Assembly: GCA_016787265.1 (NCBI GenBank)
Contig: JAEUVF010000018.1
Coordinates: forward strand, 62,001 to 126,000
DNA length: 64,000 nt
From: Flavipsychrobacter sp.
GTDB taxonomy: Bacteria; Bacteroidota; Bacteroidia; Chitinophagales; Chitinophagaceae
Direction: 5' to 3'
The notes below the pieces were generated by a model. That model had not been told where the DNA came from. It saw nothing but the letters and a program-made list of their open reading frames with translations, and ran no database searches. The position numbers were made by a program, and so were the translations under genes. Shown piece by piece: positions 16,482-25,858 of this stretch (its first letter is position 1; every line of letters starts with the position of its first letter).

Positions 16482-17618
16482 ATGGGAGATGTGTTTGTTA
16501 CAAGGCTGGCGAAATTTTTACCGAACGACCCTGTAAGCAACGATGATATTGAACTGTACCTGGGACTGGTGGACGATAAACCCTCCAGAGCGAAAACGAA
16601 GATTCTTAGTAACAATAAGATCCAATCCCGCTATTATGCCATCGATAAAGATGGCAGGAGTACGCATAGCAATGCACAACTGGCAGCAAAGGCGGTGGAA
16701 GGTTTACTGGACGAAAATTTTACCAAAAACGATATCGAATTACTGACATTCGGAACCATGTCTCCGGAGCAATTATTGCCAAGCCATACGGCCATGATTC
16801 ATGGAGAACTCGGTTGTCCGCCTGCGGAAATAGTTTCCGTCAGCAGTTCCTGCGCTTCCGGATTTCAGGCCATGAAATATGCCTATCTCTCGGTAAAAAA
16901 CGGGGATATCAAACGTGCAGTTTCGGGTGCTTCAGAAAAAGTTTCCACCTGGCTAAGAGGGGAGAAATTCGATATGGAAACGGATCGCCTGAAAGAGCTG
17001 GAAGCCAACCCGATGATCGCTTTCGAAAAGGATTTCATGCGATGGATGTTAAGTGATGGAGCTGCGGCAGCATTGCTGGAAGACAAGCCCAATGAAAATG
17101 GTCTTTCATTACGGGTGGATTTCATCGATATAAAATCCTACGCCAACGAATTACCTACCTGTATGTATTCAGGTGCGATTCGCAGCCCGAATGGCGAACT
17201 GACCGGCTGGCCTGAATTTAAACCGGAAGAGTGGGGTACCCAAAGCATTTTTTCCTTCAAGCAAGATACAAGACTACTGGGAGTGAAAATTGTGCTGATG
17301 GGTGGTAAGTTCATGAAGGAGGTATTTGAAAAGCACAACCTCACAATAGACGGAATTGATTACTATCTGCCACATCTTTCTTCTGAATATTTCAGGGAAC
17401 GCATTGCAGAAGAACAGGAGAAAATCGGTCTGCTCTTTCCACCGGAAAAATGGTTTACCAATCTGACAAGAGTGGGTAATGTTGGAAGTGTTTCACCGTA
17501 TCTGATGCTGGAAGAATTGTTCAATACAGGTAAATTGAAAAAAGGCCAGAAGATCCTGGTGATGATTCCGGAGAGTGCCCGCTTTACTTATATCTACGCA
17601 CACTTTACTGTAGTGTAA
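16482..17618 (+). CDS. darB: Beta-ketoacyl-ACP synthase III, DarB-like
   Basis: From ATG 16482 the protein has 378 residues. The KAS III triad is visible: C124 (SSSCASGF), H298 (YLPHLSSE) and N333 (RVGNVGSV). The N-terminus MGDVFVTRLAKFLPNDPVSN aligns with what I recall of DarB proteins; the GTG at 16431 would add 17 atypical residues. DarB performs the coupling of acyl chains for dialkylresorcinol formation together with DarA, which lies just upstream. Confidence 0.82.
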   Translation: MGDVFVTRLAKFLPNDPVSNDDIELYLGLVDDKPSRAKTKILSNNKIQSRYYAIDKDGRSTHSNAQLAAKAVEGLLDENFTKNDIELLTFGTMSPEQLLPSHTAMIHGELGCPPAEIVSVSSSCASGFQAMKYAYLSVKNGDIKRAVSGASEKVSTWLRGEKFDMETDRLKELEANPMIAFEKDFMRWMLSDGAAAALLEDKPNENGLSLRVDFIDIKSYANELPTCMYSGAIRSPNGELTGWPEFKPEEWGTQSIFSFKQDTRLLGVKIVLMGGKFMKEVFEKHNLTIDGIDYYLPHLSSEYFRERIAEEQEKIGLLFPPEKWFTNLTRVGNVGSVSPYLMLEELFNTGKLKKGQKILVMIPESARFTYIYAHFTVV

Positions 17619-17619
17619 C

Positions 17620-18027
17620 ATGAAAAAGGAAGAAGTACCACACGATAAAAAAATCATTCATGGAGAAGACAACTCCCTGGTGAAAGTGTTGTACGTAACC
17701 GACCAGCAGGGGAAGTATGAAACCACTAAGTACGAAGGATGGGATGCAGAAAACCTGGCGATGAGCCAGGCCTGGGATGATATCGACGATCGAATTGCCC
17801 AAACCAGGGAGAAAGTAATCCGGGGAGAAGTAAGTCCGATTGCCTATTACATGGAAAAAAACCTGATGGATTTGCCAACTCTTGCAAGTTATGTTGGAAG
17901 CTGGAAGTTTTTTGTCAAAAAGCACCTTACGCCATCCGGGTTTAAAAAACTCAATGCTGCCAAACTTAAAAAATACGCTGATATCTTTAACATCCGGGTT
18001 GAAGAACTAACACATTTCAAAGGGTGA
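17620..18027 (+). CDS. Conserved hypothetical protein of the dialkylresorcinol cluster
   Basis: The 135-residue soluble, charged protein starts one base after the darB stop. There is no signal peptide or membrane segment. Notable stretches are VLYVTDQQGKYETTKYEGW, SPIAYYMEKNLMDLPTLA and a Lys-rich C-terminus. I recall similar small proteins in flexirubin clusters but no function. Tight spacing suggests it acts with DarA and DarB. Confidence 0.7.
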   Translation: MKKEEVPHDKKIIHGEDNSLVKVLYVTDQQGKYETTKYEGWDAENLAMSQAWDDIDDRIAQTREKVIRGEVSPIAYYMEKNLMDLPTLASYVGSWKFFVKKHLTPSGFKKLNAAKLKKYADIFNIRVEELTHFKG

Positions 18028-18046
18028 ATTAGTTACCCCTGAACGC

Positions 18047-19048
18047 ATGAAAATCGAACACTTTCAACATAAACAGTCGGCGCATTGTGAAAGCGGTGTA
18101 ACCCTTGGACTCCTGCAGCATTACGGCATACAGTTAAGCGAGCCGCTGATCTTCGGAATCGGTGCCGGCTATTTTTTTGGACATCTTCCTTTTATAAAAG
18201 TGAGTGGTGTTCCAGGAACTACCTTCCGGATATGGCCAGGATATATCTTTAAGCGGGTGTGTAAGGAACTCGGTGTAAAAATGAAAGTGGAATCCTTTTC
18301 CGGAAAGGAGAAGGGTATGCAGGCATTGGATGCAGCCTTACAGGCCGGCCGGCCGGTTGGTATGCAGACCAGTGTATTCTACCTGAGTTATTTCCCTCCC
18401 GCTTATCGGTTTCATTTTAATGGACATAACCTGATCGCTTACGGAAAAGAGGGCGATGACTACCTGATCAGCGATCCTGTGATGGAAACTGTAACCCGTT
18501 TATCTGCGGCCGACCTGGAAAAAGCCCGATTTGCAAAAGGCTTCCCGGCTCCCAATGGTCGTATGTATTATCCGGTGCTGACCAAACCGGATTTTGATCT
18601 CCCCAATGCCATCCGGCGCGGTATTAAAAAGACCTGCTGGTTTATGCTGAGTTCTCCACCACCTTTTTTTGGTATTCATGGCATCCGGTTCCTTGGGCGT
18701 AAAATCAAAAAATACCCGGTAAAACTGGAGCCCAGGAGAGCGGCCTTATTTGTTGGAAACATTATCCGGATGCAGGAAGAAATTGGTACGGGAGGAGGAG
18801 GATTCCGGTTTTTGTATGCAGCTTTCTTACAGGAAGCTGCACAATACTTGAATAATGCTGCATTATTGGAAGCCTCCAATGAAATGACCCGTATTGGGGA
18901 TGCCTGGAGAAATTTTGCCTTTGCGGCTGCGCGGGTGATGAAAGACCGGTCTGGCAATCTTGCATCCTACGACGAACTGGGCGAAATGCTGATCCAGTTA
19001 GCAGATCGGGAGAAAAAATTCTTTACTCATCTTAAAACACTGGTCTGA
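18047..19048 (+). CDS. BtrH N-terminal domain / C39-like protein
   Basis: The 333-residue protein begins with HCESGVTLGLLQHYG (about 13-27), a cysteine-peptidase-like BtrH_N motif with an early Cys. A conserved His lies in HFNGHNLIAYG and an Asp in YLISDPV. BtrH in butirosin biosynthesis transfers an acyl group from an ACP to an amine, so an acyltransferase or peptidase-like role on an ACP-bound product is possible. The domain match is recognisable; the reaction is inference. The ABC transporter genes follow within 5 bp. Confidence 0.72.
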   Translation: MKIEHFQHKQSAHCESGVTLGLLQHYGIQLSEPLIFGIGAGYFFGHLPFIKVSGVPGTTFRIWPGYIFKRVCKELGVKMKVESFSGKEKGMQALDAALQAGRPVGMQTSVFYLSYFPPAYRFHFNGHNLIAYGKEGDDYLISDPVMETVTRLSAADLEKARFAKGFPAPNGRMYYPVLTKPDFDLPNAIRRGIKKTCWFMLSSPPPFFGIHGIRFLGRKIKKYPVKLEPRRAALFVGNIIRMQEEIGTGGGGFRFLYAAFLQEAAQYLNNAALLEASNEMTRIGDAWRNFAFAAARVMKDRSGNLASYDELGEMLIQLADREKKFFTHLKTLV

Positions 19049-19053
19049 CCGGC

Positions 19054-19788
19054 ATGCTTCAGATACAGCAGTTGGAGAAGACGTATAAAAATGCTGCAGA
19101 ACCTTCTCTGCAGGGATTGTCGCTGCAATTTTCCGATAAAAGCATAGCCGGATTATTAGGCCCTAACGGTGCCGGTAAAACGACAACTATTTCCATCTTA
19201 TGTGGATTGGTGAAAGCGGATGCAGGCAATGCAATGCTGCTGGGAATGGATGTGGAAAAAGAAAGAGAGGCGATTAAAAGCAGAATTGGAGTGGTGCCAC
19301 AATCCATTGCATTATATCCGACATTAACAGCGATGGAAAACCTCCAATACATTGGCAGGTTATATGGGTTGAGTACAGCCCTGCTGAAAGAAAGAATCAA
19401 TCATTACCTGCAGTTGTTTGGCCTGGAAAAAAGTGCGCATAAGGCTATCCGTTATTATTCCGGGGGTATGAAACGAAGGGCGAATATCATAGCATCCTTA
19501 TTACATGAACCGGAATTGCTGATCCTGGATGAGCCAACGGCAGGCGTGGATGTGCAGTCGCGGAATATGATCCTGCAATTCCTGGCATCTTACAATAAAC
19601 TGGGACATGGAATAATTTATACCTCTCACCTGCTGGAAGAGGCCCAGCAACTCTGTGATGAAATCGCGATCATAGATCATGGCCGGCTGGTTGTTCAGGG
19701 TAAGCCAACTGAATTGATGCAGGAACAACAGGCCCAGAGCCTGGAGCAGGTATTTTTACAATTAACGGGCAGCAGCCTTCGCGACTGA
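19054..19788 (+). CDS. ABC transporter ATP-binding protein
   Basis: The 244-residue protein has Walker A GPNGAGKTT (36-44), signature YSGGMKRR (135-142), Walker B LLILDEP (155-161) and the switch His in YTSHLLEEA. It belongs to the ABC-2/drug-export type and is one base upstream of its permease gene. It probably exports or places the cluster product. Confidence 0.92.
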   Translation: MLQIQQLEKTYKNAAEPSLQGLSLQFSDKSIAGLLGPNGAGKTTTISILCGLVKADAGNAMLLGMDVEKEREAIKSRIGVVPQSIALYPTLTAMENLQYIGRLYGLSTALLKERINHYLQLFGLEKSAHKAIRYYSGGMKRRANIIASLLHEPELLILDEPTAGVDVQSRNMILQFLASYNKLGHGIIYTSHLLEEAQQLCDEIAIIDHGRLVVQGKPTELMQEQQAQSLEQVFLQLTGSSLRD

Positions 19789-19789
19789 T

Positions 19790-21082
19790 ATGAGAAAGAT
19801 ACTGGCCACCTTCCTAAATGAGAGCAGACTGTTTGCCAAAGACCTGCCAGGCATCGCGCTGTTGTTTCTCATGCCGCTGGCCCTGACGGTGTTGATGGCC
19901 CTGATACAGGATGCTCCCTTCCGGGAATACCAGGATATTCGCTTTGAAATACTTTGGGTGGATGAAGATGGGGGAAAAATGGCAAAGCAATTGGGGGCGG
20001 AGCTTGACTCCATTCCTCAGTTTGTTTTGATAAGAAAACTGAACAATCAGTTATTAACGGCTGCTAAGGCACAGGAACTGGTTCAAAAAGGGGATTTCAA
20101 ACTGGCGGTAATTGTACCCCGGGGAGTATCTGCTGAAGTAGCCAACAGTGCGAACCAGGTAGCCAATGAGCTGGGAGCGAAAATGGGAGCACCCGGAAAA
20201 TTGCCTCAAAGAGAAAGCCGGGAGGTGGCACTTGAAATCTATTTTGATCCGGTGATCAAACAGGCGATGAAGCTCTCCATCCTGAATGCCCTGGAGAAGC
20301 AGGTTACCAAAATCCAGGCTGAGATCATCCTCGCCAGGTTGGAAAACCGGCTGGATGAGCAGGCTTCAGACAGTGCGGGTCCCGGACTCCGGTTACAGGA
20401 AAAATTACAGGCAGTCCGGATAAAAGAAATTTCCGGAGGAGAAAATTCACCTGCCCGGTTAACTACCAATTCCGTTCAGCACAATGTACCGGCCTGGGCA
20501 TTGTTTGGATTGTTTTTTATCATTATACCAATAGCAGGCAATTTTATCCGGGAGCGGGAAGACGGAAGTCTGATGCGAATCAAAATGATTCCCGGATCTT
20601 ATTACTCGATTCTGCTGGGCAAGCTGGGTTTCTATATTGTGCTGGGCATGTTGCAGTTTTTTGTTATGCTGGCAGCGGGAGCCCTGGTAATGCCCATATT
20701 GGGACTGGATTCGCTGCAAATTGGCAATGCTTTCGGATCCCTGTTTCTGGCAGTGCTGGTAATAGCGGCAACAGCAACAGCTTATGGGGTTTTGATCGGA
20801 TCAATCTTTCAGACTCCGAACCAGGCGCTTCCGTTTGGAGCGATCTCCATTGTAATTCTATCTGCAATCGGAGGTGTTTGGGTGCCAGTTGAGATCCTGC
20901 CGGCAGGATTACAGCAATTGGCTAACCTATCTCCCTTGCACTGGGCATTGGATGCCATCAATGAGTTGTTTTTACGTTCCGGGTCGATAATGACTGTCTG
21001 GAAACAACTCATCATTCTCCTCCTCTTTGCACTTCTATTCTTTATGATTGCAGGCATGACCGAATCCCGTCGTCGTCGCTGA
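19790..21082 (+). CDS. ABC-2 type transporter permease
   Basis: The 430-residue protein has an N-terminal membrane anchor (about 20-42), a large extracytoplasmic domain (about 45-235) and a C-terminal block of five hydrophobic helices with IPIAGNFIREREDGSLMRIKM, typical of ABC-2 permeases. It pairs with the ATPase one base upstream and is last in the darA-to-transporter operon. Confidence 0.9.
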   Translation: MRKILATFLNESRLFAKDLPGIALLFLMPLALTVLMALIQDAPFREYQDIRFEILWVDEDGGKMAKQLGAELDSIPQFVLIRKLNNQLLTAAKAQELVQKGDFKLAVIVPRGVSAEVANSANQVANELGAKMGAPGKLPQRESREVALEIYFDPVIKQAMKLSILNALEKQVTKIQAEIILARLENRLDEQASDSAGPGLRLQEKLQAVRIKEISGGENSPARLTTNSVQHNVPAWALFGLFFIIIPIAGNFIREREDGSLMRIKMIPGSYYSILLGKLGFYIVLGMLQFFVMLAAGALVMPILGLDSLQIGNAFGSLFLAVLVIAATATAYGVLIGSIFQTPNQALPFGAISIVILSAIGGVWVPVEILPAGLQQLANLSPLHWALDAINELFLRSGSIMTVWKQLIILLLFALLFFMIAGMTESRRRR

Positions 21083-21162
21083 TTGCGAAAATTTTATCCC
21101 TTCCTTCTATTTTATTAACGGTTTCTTCAAACTAGATAAGAAATATTAAATTTCTAATACTC

Positions 21163-21200
21163 TTTTGTTAATTTTTAAAGAAGTATTGCTATTTTGTTAA
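21163..21200 (+). repeat. Direct repeats upstream of the ROK gene, possible operator
   Basis: TTTTGTTAA occurs at 21163-21171 and 21192-21200, 29 nt apart, in an AT-rich leader. This is a candidate binding site for the ROK regulator, without further support. Confidence 0.3.
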
Positions 21201-21240
21201 AAATTTGACCAAGGCTCTGATATTATTCGATAAACCCACC

Positions 21241-22464
21241 ATGAATTTGATCAAAAAGCGGATCATTAAACAACTTTATTTCGGAAAAACGCTCTCAGGT
21301 GCCGATTTGTCGGAACGTATTCAAAGAAGTTTACCGATAACCAATAAGCTGTTGAATGAATTGAAATTGGCGGGGGATGTGGTTGAATTAGGATACGCAC
21401 CTTCTACCGGGGGGAGGCGCCCAATGATGTATTCACTGAATAAGGAGTATGGGTATATCGTTTCGATTGCAATGGACCAGTTATTTACGCGGATCGGGAT
21501 TTTGAATATGGAGCATGCTTTTGTTACACCTGTGGAGCGGCATGCGCTTAACCTTGAGACGGAGCCGGAAGCTCTGACTCATTTGATTGGTTTGATCGAA
21601 CAACATATCCTCGCTTCCGGAATTGATCGCAACCTGGTGCTGGGCGTAGGAATCGGAATGCCTGGATTTATTGATCTGGAAAAAGGGATCAATTATTCTT
21701 TTTTCCGGGGTGAAACTGGGAGCATACTTCAGAAGCTTGAGGACCGCCTGCAATTGCCGGTTTACCTGGATAATGATTCCAGTCTGGTTGCTCTTGCCGA
21801 ATACCGGTTTGGTGCTGCCCGCAACAAGAAAAATGTGATGGTGGTCAATATCAGCTGGGGTGTTGGTTTGGGCATGGTATTAAACGGAGAATTATTCCGC
21901 GGGCACAATGGCTTTGCCGGAGAGTTTAGTCATATTCCCATTTTCAGCAGCAATAAGCTCTGCAGTTGCGGAAAAACAGGATGCCTGGAAACGGAAGCAT
22001 CCCTGTTGGTATTGGTAGAGAAAGCTGTAAGAGGGATACAGGAAGGCAAGATTACCAATCTGCCACGTATTTCCATTGAACAACCAGAAGAAGCCTGTAC
22101 AGCGATCATCCAGATGGCTTTGAAAGGCGATAAATTTTGCATTGAATTATTGTATGAGATAGGTTACAACATTGGAAGGGGTATTGCAATCCTGATCCAT
22201 ATCCTCAACCCCGAGCTGATCATTCTTAGTGGCAGGGGGGCAGCTGCCGGCAAGTTATGGTTTGCCCCGATACAGCAGGCGATTAATGAACACTCCATTC
22301 CACGCCTGGCTGAACACACTTCTGTAGAAGTTTCCACTGTGGGAAATAAAGATGAGCTCTATGGTGCAGCAGCCCTGGTCATGGAACATTTTGACCGGGA
22401 GACCAAAAAAAAGAACAGAACAGTTGGCCTGCTAAACCCACTTACAACCGGAATTTATAATTAA
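21241..22464 (+). CDS. ROK family transcriptional regulator
   Basis: From ATG 21241 there are 407 residues. A winged helix-turn-helix (about 1-65; LSGADLSERIQRSLPITNKLLNEL) is followed by a ROK sugar-kinase-like domain with GVGIGMPGFID, DNDSSLVALAE and the zinc motif CSCGKTGCLE. ROK repressors of the NagC/XylR type sense sugars or sugar phosphates. It lies 17 bp before susC, so it probably controls, and may be co-transcribed with, the uptake genes. A TTG at 21205 is an alternative start. Confidence 0.85.
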   Translation: MNLIKKRIIKQLYFGKTLSGADLSERIQRSLPITNKLLNELKLAGDVVELGYAPSTGGRRPMMYSLNKEYGYIVSIAMDQLFTRIGILNMEHAFVTPVERHALNLETEPEALTHLIGLIEQHILASGIDRNLVLGVGIGMPGFIDLEKGINYSFFRGETGSILQKLEDRLQLPVYLDNDSSLVALAEYRFGAARNKKNVMVVNISWGVGLGMVLNGELFRGHNGFAGEFSHIPIFSSNKLCSCGKTGCLETEASLLVLVEKAVRGIQEGKITNLPRISIEQPEEACTAIIQMALKGDKFCIELLYEIGYNIGRGIAILIHILNPELIILSGRGAAAGKLWFAPIQQAINEHSIPRLAEHTSVEVSTVGNKDELYGAAALVMEHFDRETKKKNRTVGLLNPLTTGIYN

Positions 22465-22481
22465 ACATAAACTCAACTGCA

Positions 22482-25400
22482 ATGAAAAGAACAACGGTTC
22501 GAATGCTTTTGCTATTGTTTCTGAGTGTATTCTCGGCGTATGCCTTCGCTCAGCAAAAAAGGACGGTAACAGGTACCGTTCAGGATGAACAAGGGGCTCC
22601 CATTTCAGGGGCAACTTTTGTCGTTAAAGGAACCCGCGCAGGTGGTGCCACTGATGCGCAGGGAACTTTTACTATTAGTTTAACCAGTGATGCTCCCCTG
22701 GTATTCAGTGCTGTTGGATTCCTTTCCAAAGAAGTTCCAACTGCTGGTGTAACAGAATTGCGTGTTGTTCTGCAAAAGGACGACAAAAGCATGGATGAAG
22801 TAATCGTTACCGGTTTCGGAGTTAAAAAAGAAGCTAGAAAGTTGGCTTACTCTGTTTCTGAAATTAAGGGTGATGAAATTGTAAGAGCGAGTACACCAAA
22901 CGTTGTGAATGCCCTGCAAGGTAAAGTAGCAGGGGTATTTATCAACCAGGGAAATGGTGGTCCGATGTCTTCTTCCCGTATTCGTATCAGAGGTAATACA
23001 AGCTTAAGAGGTAATACCCAGCCATTGATCGTTATTGATGGAATTATCCTTGAACCAGGTACCACTGGAGGCGATAGCTGGGGTAGCGCACAGGATTTTG
23101 GTAACCAAATGAAGAACCTGAACCCTGATGATTACGAAAGTATTTCAGTTTTAAAAGGTTCTGCTGCAAGTTCACTTTATGGTTCTCAGGCGCAGAATGG
23201 TGTATTGTTGATCACAACCAAAAAAGGACGTCAACAAAAAGGACTCGGTGTAACGGTATCTCATAGCCAGATGTTTGATAAACCATTCAAAGGGCTTGAA
23301 ATGCAAAATGAATTCGGAGCTGGGATCAATCCTACGTTTGCGCTAGGTACAGATGGTGTACCCGAGGTTGATGGATCCAATTATTTCTGGAGTTTTGGTC
23401 CTCGTTTTAATGGGCAGCAGGTTAGAGATATAGATGACCGTATGATTAACTGGTCTGCTAATCCAAATAACCTTCTGGACGCATTCCAAACTGGCAAGTT
23501 CGTAAATACCAACGTAGCTGTACAAGGTGGAACTGATAAAACAACTTTCAGAGCATCTTACTCAAACTTATACAACACGTTTGTTACTCCGAATACAAAG
23601 CTTGGGAGAGATGCCTTCGCGCTGCGGATTACACAAAAATTGTCAAATTTCCTGACTATTGATGGTAGTGTGAACTACTCTATGACTGAATCTAAAAACC
23701 CGATGTCACAGGGTGGTAATAATAGCCCGCTTTTTGCACTTGCCTATTTTAACCCACGGAACTTTGATACCAAATACTGGATGAAGAATTACCTGGATCC
23801 TGAAGGTGGTATAAACAGAAATGATCCATATGGATTATCCGGTTTATTCTTTGGTATGCATTATAACAATACTATCCAATTTGAAAATACATTATTGGCA
23901 AACCTGGATCTGACTGCAAAAATCACCCCCTGGTTGAGTTTGTTACTGAGAGGAAATATTAATAATTCCAACATCGACAGGGAAACCAAAAACTGGGGTT
24001 CTGGTGTTGGATTTGCCGGTGGTTCTTACAGCGTATATAATTCAACAAGAAGAAACACTCGTTTACAGGCGTTGTTAACAGCGTCTAAGGATTTGAATGA
24101 TGATTTCTCTGTAAGTGCTTCTATTGGTGGTGAAAGCCAGGCATACGAGCCAGTACGTTATGCTCGTTCAAGTACTGATGGTGGATTGAAGACACCCGGA
24201 GGATTTTTTATTGGTAATTCTGTAAATGCTGCAACAACAGCAGGTGGAATCTCCAATGAAGGTGGATACGCAAAAAGAATTGATGCCGCCTACCTGTTTG
24301 GAGATATTACCTACAAAGGAATGCTGACATTAAACTTCAGTGCACGGAATGACTGGACTTCTTCCCTGTTGTATCCTAAGGATGGGCATGGTATTTCCAA
24401 CTATTTCTATCCCGGAGCAGGTCTTGCGTGGATCTTTACGGAAACATTTAAGGATGCCAAAGCACTTGACTTCCTTTCTTTCGGTAAGCTGCGTGTGGCA
24501 TATGGCCATACAGGTTCAGGTGTAAACCCCTGGGTAACCAGTTCAGGATATTATCGTTTCCTTGGTAATTATAATGCATTGGGTGGTTCTATTCCAAGAT
24601 ATGGCTTTGATGGTACGGTACTCGGAAATCCGAATATTAAGAATGAGTTGACCAAAGAATTTGAAATCGGTGCAGACTTGCGATTCCTGAACAACAGATT
24701 GGGTCTGGATGTCGCCTGGTATAAAAAGAATTCTTACAACCAATTGCTGCCACTCAGCCTGCCAGCTGAAAGCGGTGCAACAGGACAATGGGTGAATGCC
24801 GGAAACATTCAAAACCAGGGTATTGAAATTTTATTGTCTGCAACTCCTGTCAGAACAAAGAATTTCAACTGGGATATGACTGTCAACTTTACCCGTAACC
24901 GTAATAAGATCATTGAACTGGCTCCAGGTGTTTCTTCTTATGAACTGGAACTGGCATTTGGTGCTGACGTGGCTTCTGTAGCCCGTGTGGGTAAAGAATA
25001 TGGTACCATTATTACAAACTATGGTTTTGCATCATATGAGGCAAAAGATGGAAGTGGTAATGTAATTTCTGATCCAAGAAACGGACAGAAAGTGTTAAAG
25101 GCAAATGGGAGCTATTACAGAAGTTCTGAACTTGGTCAGCCGGCAAAAGAATTGGGAACTATGATGGAGAATTTTCTTTTGAATACTTCCCAGAATTTCC
25201 GTTTCAAAAACATCTTCCTTTCTTTCCAACTGGATAGCAAGTTTGGTGGTTTAATTACTTCTGCAACACATCAGTATGGCTCTACAAATGGTTCATTGAA
25301 AAGTACACTGTTTGGCCGTTCAGCTGATTTCGGTGGTCTCACAAGGAATACATACGATGCAAACGGGAATGTAACCGGAACGTTTGATGACGGAATTATT

Positions 25401-25832
25401 CCAGAAGGTGTATTTGCAAATGGTATTTCAATACGTGCTCCAAATGGTCAGACCTATGATGTAAGTGGTATGACCTACCAGCAGGCAGTTGATCAGAATA
25501 TTGTTGAGCCTGTAAGTGCACGTCTTTATTATGCACGTCTTACACAGTGGAGTACTGGTATTCGTGAGTATTCAACTTTTGAAAACAGTTGGGTAGCAGT
25601 TCGGGAAGTAGCTGTAGGTTACACAATGCCTGCAAAACTTGCAACTTCACTGAAATTGAATTCCCTTCGTGTGAGCCTTATCGGAAGAAATCTTGGCTAC
25701 CTATATACGACTACTAAAGATGGTGTGCATCCTGAAGGAGGTCTGATCAGCAACCGGGCAGGAGCATTTGCTGAATATGGTGGTGTGCCATTTATTCGCA
25801 GCGTAGGTTTTAAAGTGGATGCCGGATTCTAA
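22482..25832 (+). CDS. SusC/RagA-type TonB-linked outer membrane receptor
   Basis: The 1116-residue protein has a signal peptide ending near AFAQ (about 24), a carboxypeptidase-regulatory-like beta domain (VTGTVQDEQGAPISGATF, about 28-105), a TonB box region (MDEVIVTGFG), a plug (ALQGKVAGVFI, RIRIRGNTSL) and a large beta barrel ending VGFKVDAGF. It imports a glycan or another large ligand together with the SusD partner. No glycoside hydrolase is next to it, so the substrate is open. Confidence 0.95.
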   Translation: MKRTTVRMLLLLFLSVFSAYAFAQQKRTVTGTVQDEQGAPISGATFVVKGTRAGGATDAQGTFTISLTSDAPLVFSAVGFLSKEVPTAGVTELRVVLQKDDKSMDEVIVTGFGVKKEARKLAYSVSEIKGDEIVRASTPNVVNALQGKVAGVFINQGNGGPMSSSRIRIRGNTSLRGNTQPLIVIDGIILEPGTTGGDSWGSAQDFGNQMKNLNPDDYESISVLKGSAASSLYGSQAQNGVLLITTKKGRQQKGLGVTVSHSQMFDKPFKGLEMQNEFGAGINPTFALGTDGVPEVDGSNYFWSFGPRFNGQQVRDIDDRMINWSANPNNLLDAFQTGKFVNTNVAVQGGTDKTTFRASYSNLYNTFVTPNTKLGRDAFALRITQKLSNFLTIDGSVNYSMTESKNPMSQGGNNSPLFALAYFNPRNFDTKYWMKNYLDPEGGINRNDPYGLSGLFFGMHYNNTIQFENTLLANLDLTAKITPWLSLLLRGNINNSNIDRETKNWGSGVGFAGGSYSVYNSTRRNTRLQALLTASKDLNDDFSVSASIGGESQAYEPVRYARSSTDGGLKTPGGFFIGNSVNAATTAGGISNEGGYAKRIDAAYLFGDITYKGMLTLNFSARNDWTSSLLYPKDGHGISNYFYPGAGLAWIFTETFKDAKALDFLSFGKLRVAYGHTGSGVNPWVTSSGYYRFLGNYNALGGSIPRYGFDGTVLGNPNIKNELTKEFEIGADLRFLNNRLGLDVAWYKKNSYNQLLPLSLPAESGATGQWVNAGNIQNQGIEILLSATPVRTKNFNWDMTVNFTRNRNKIIELAPGVSSYELELAFGADVASVARVGKEYGTIITNYGFASYEAKDGSGNVISDPRNGQKVLKANGSYYRSSELGQPAKELGTMMENFLLNTSQNFRFKNIFLSFQLDSKFGGLITSATHQYGSTNGSLKSTLFGRSADFGGLTRNTYDANGNVTGTFDDGIIPEGVFANGISIRAPNGQTYDVSGMTYQQAVDQNIVEPVSARLYYARLTQWSTGIREYSTFENSWVAVREVAVGYTMPAKLATSLKLNSLRVSLIGRNLGYLYTTTKDGVHPEGGLISNRAGAFAEYGGVPFIRSVGFKVDAGF

Positions 25833-25858
25833 TTCGTTTACTTTCTAAAAAATCAATA

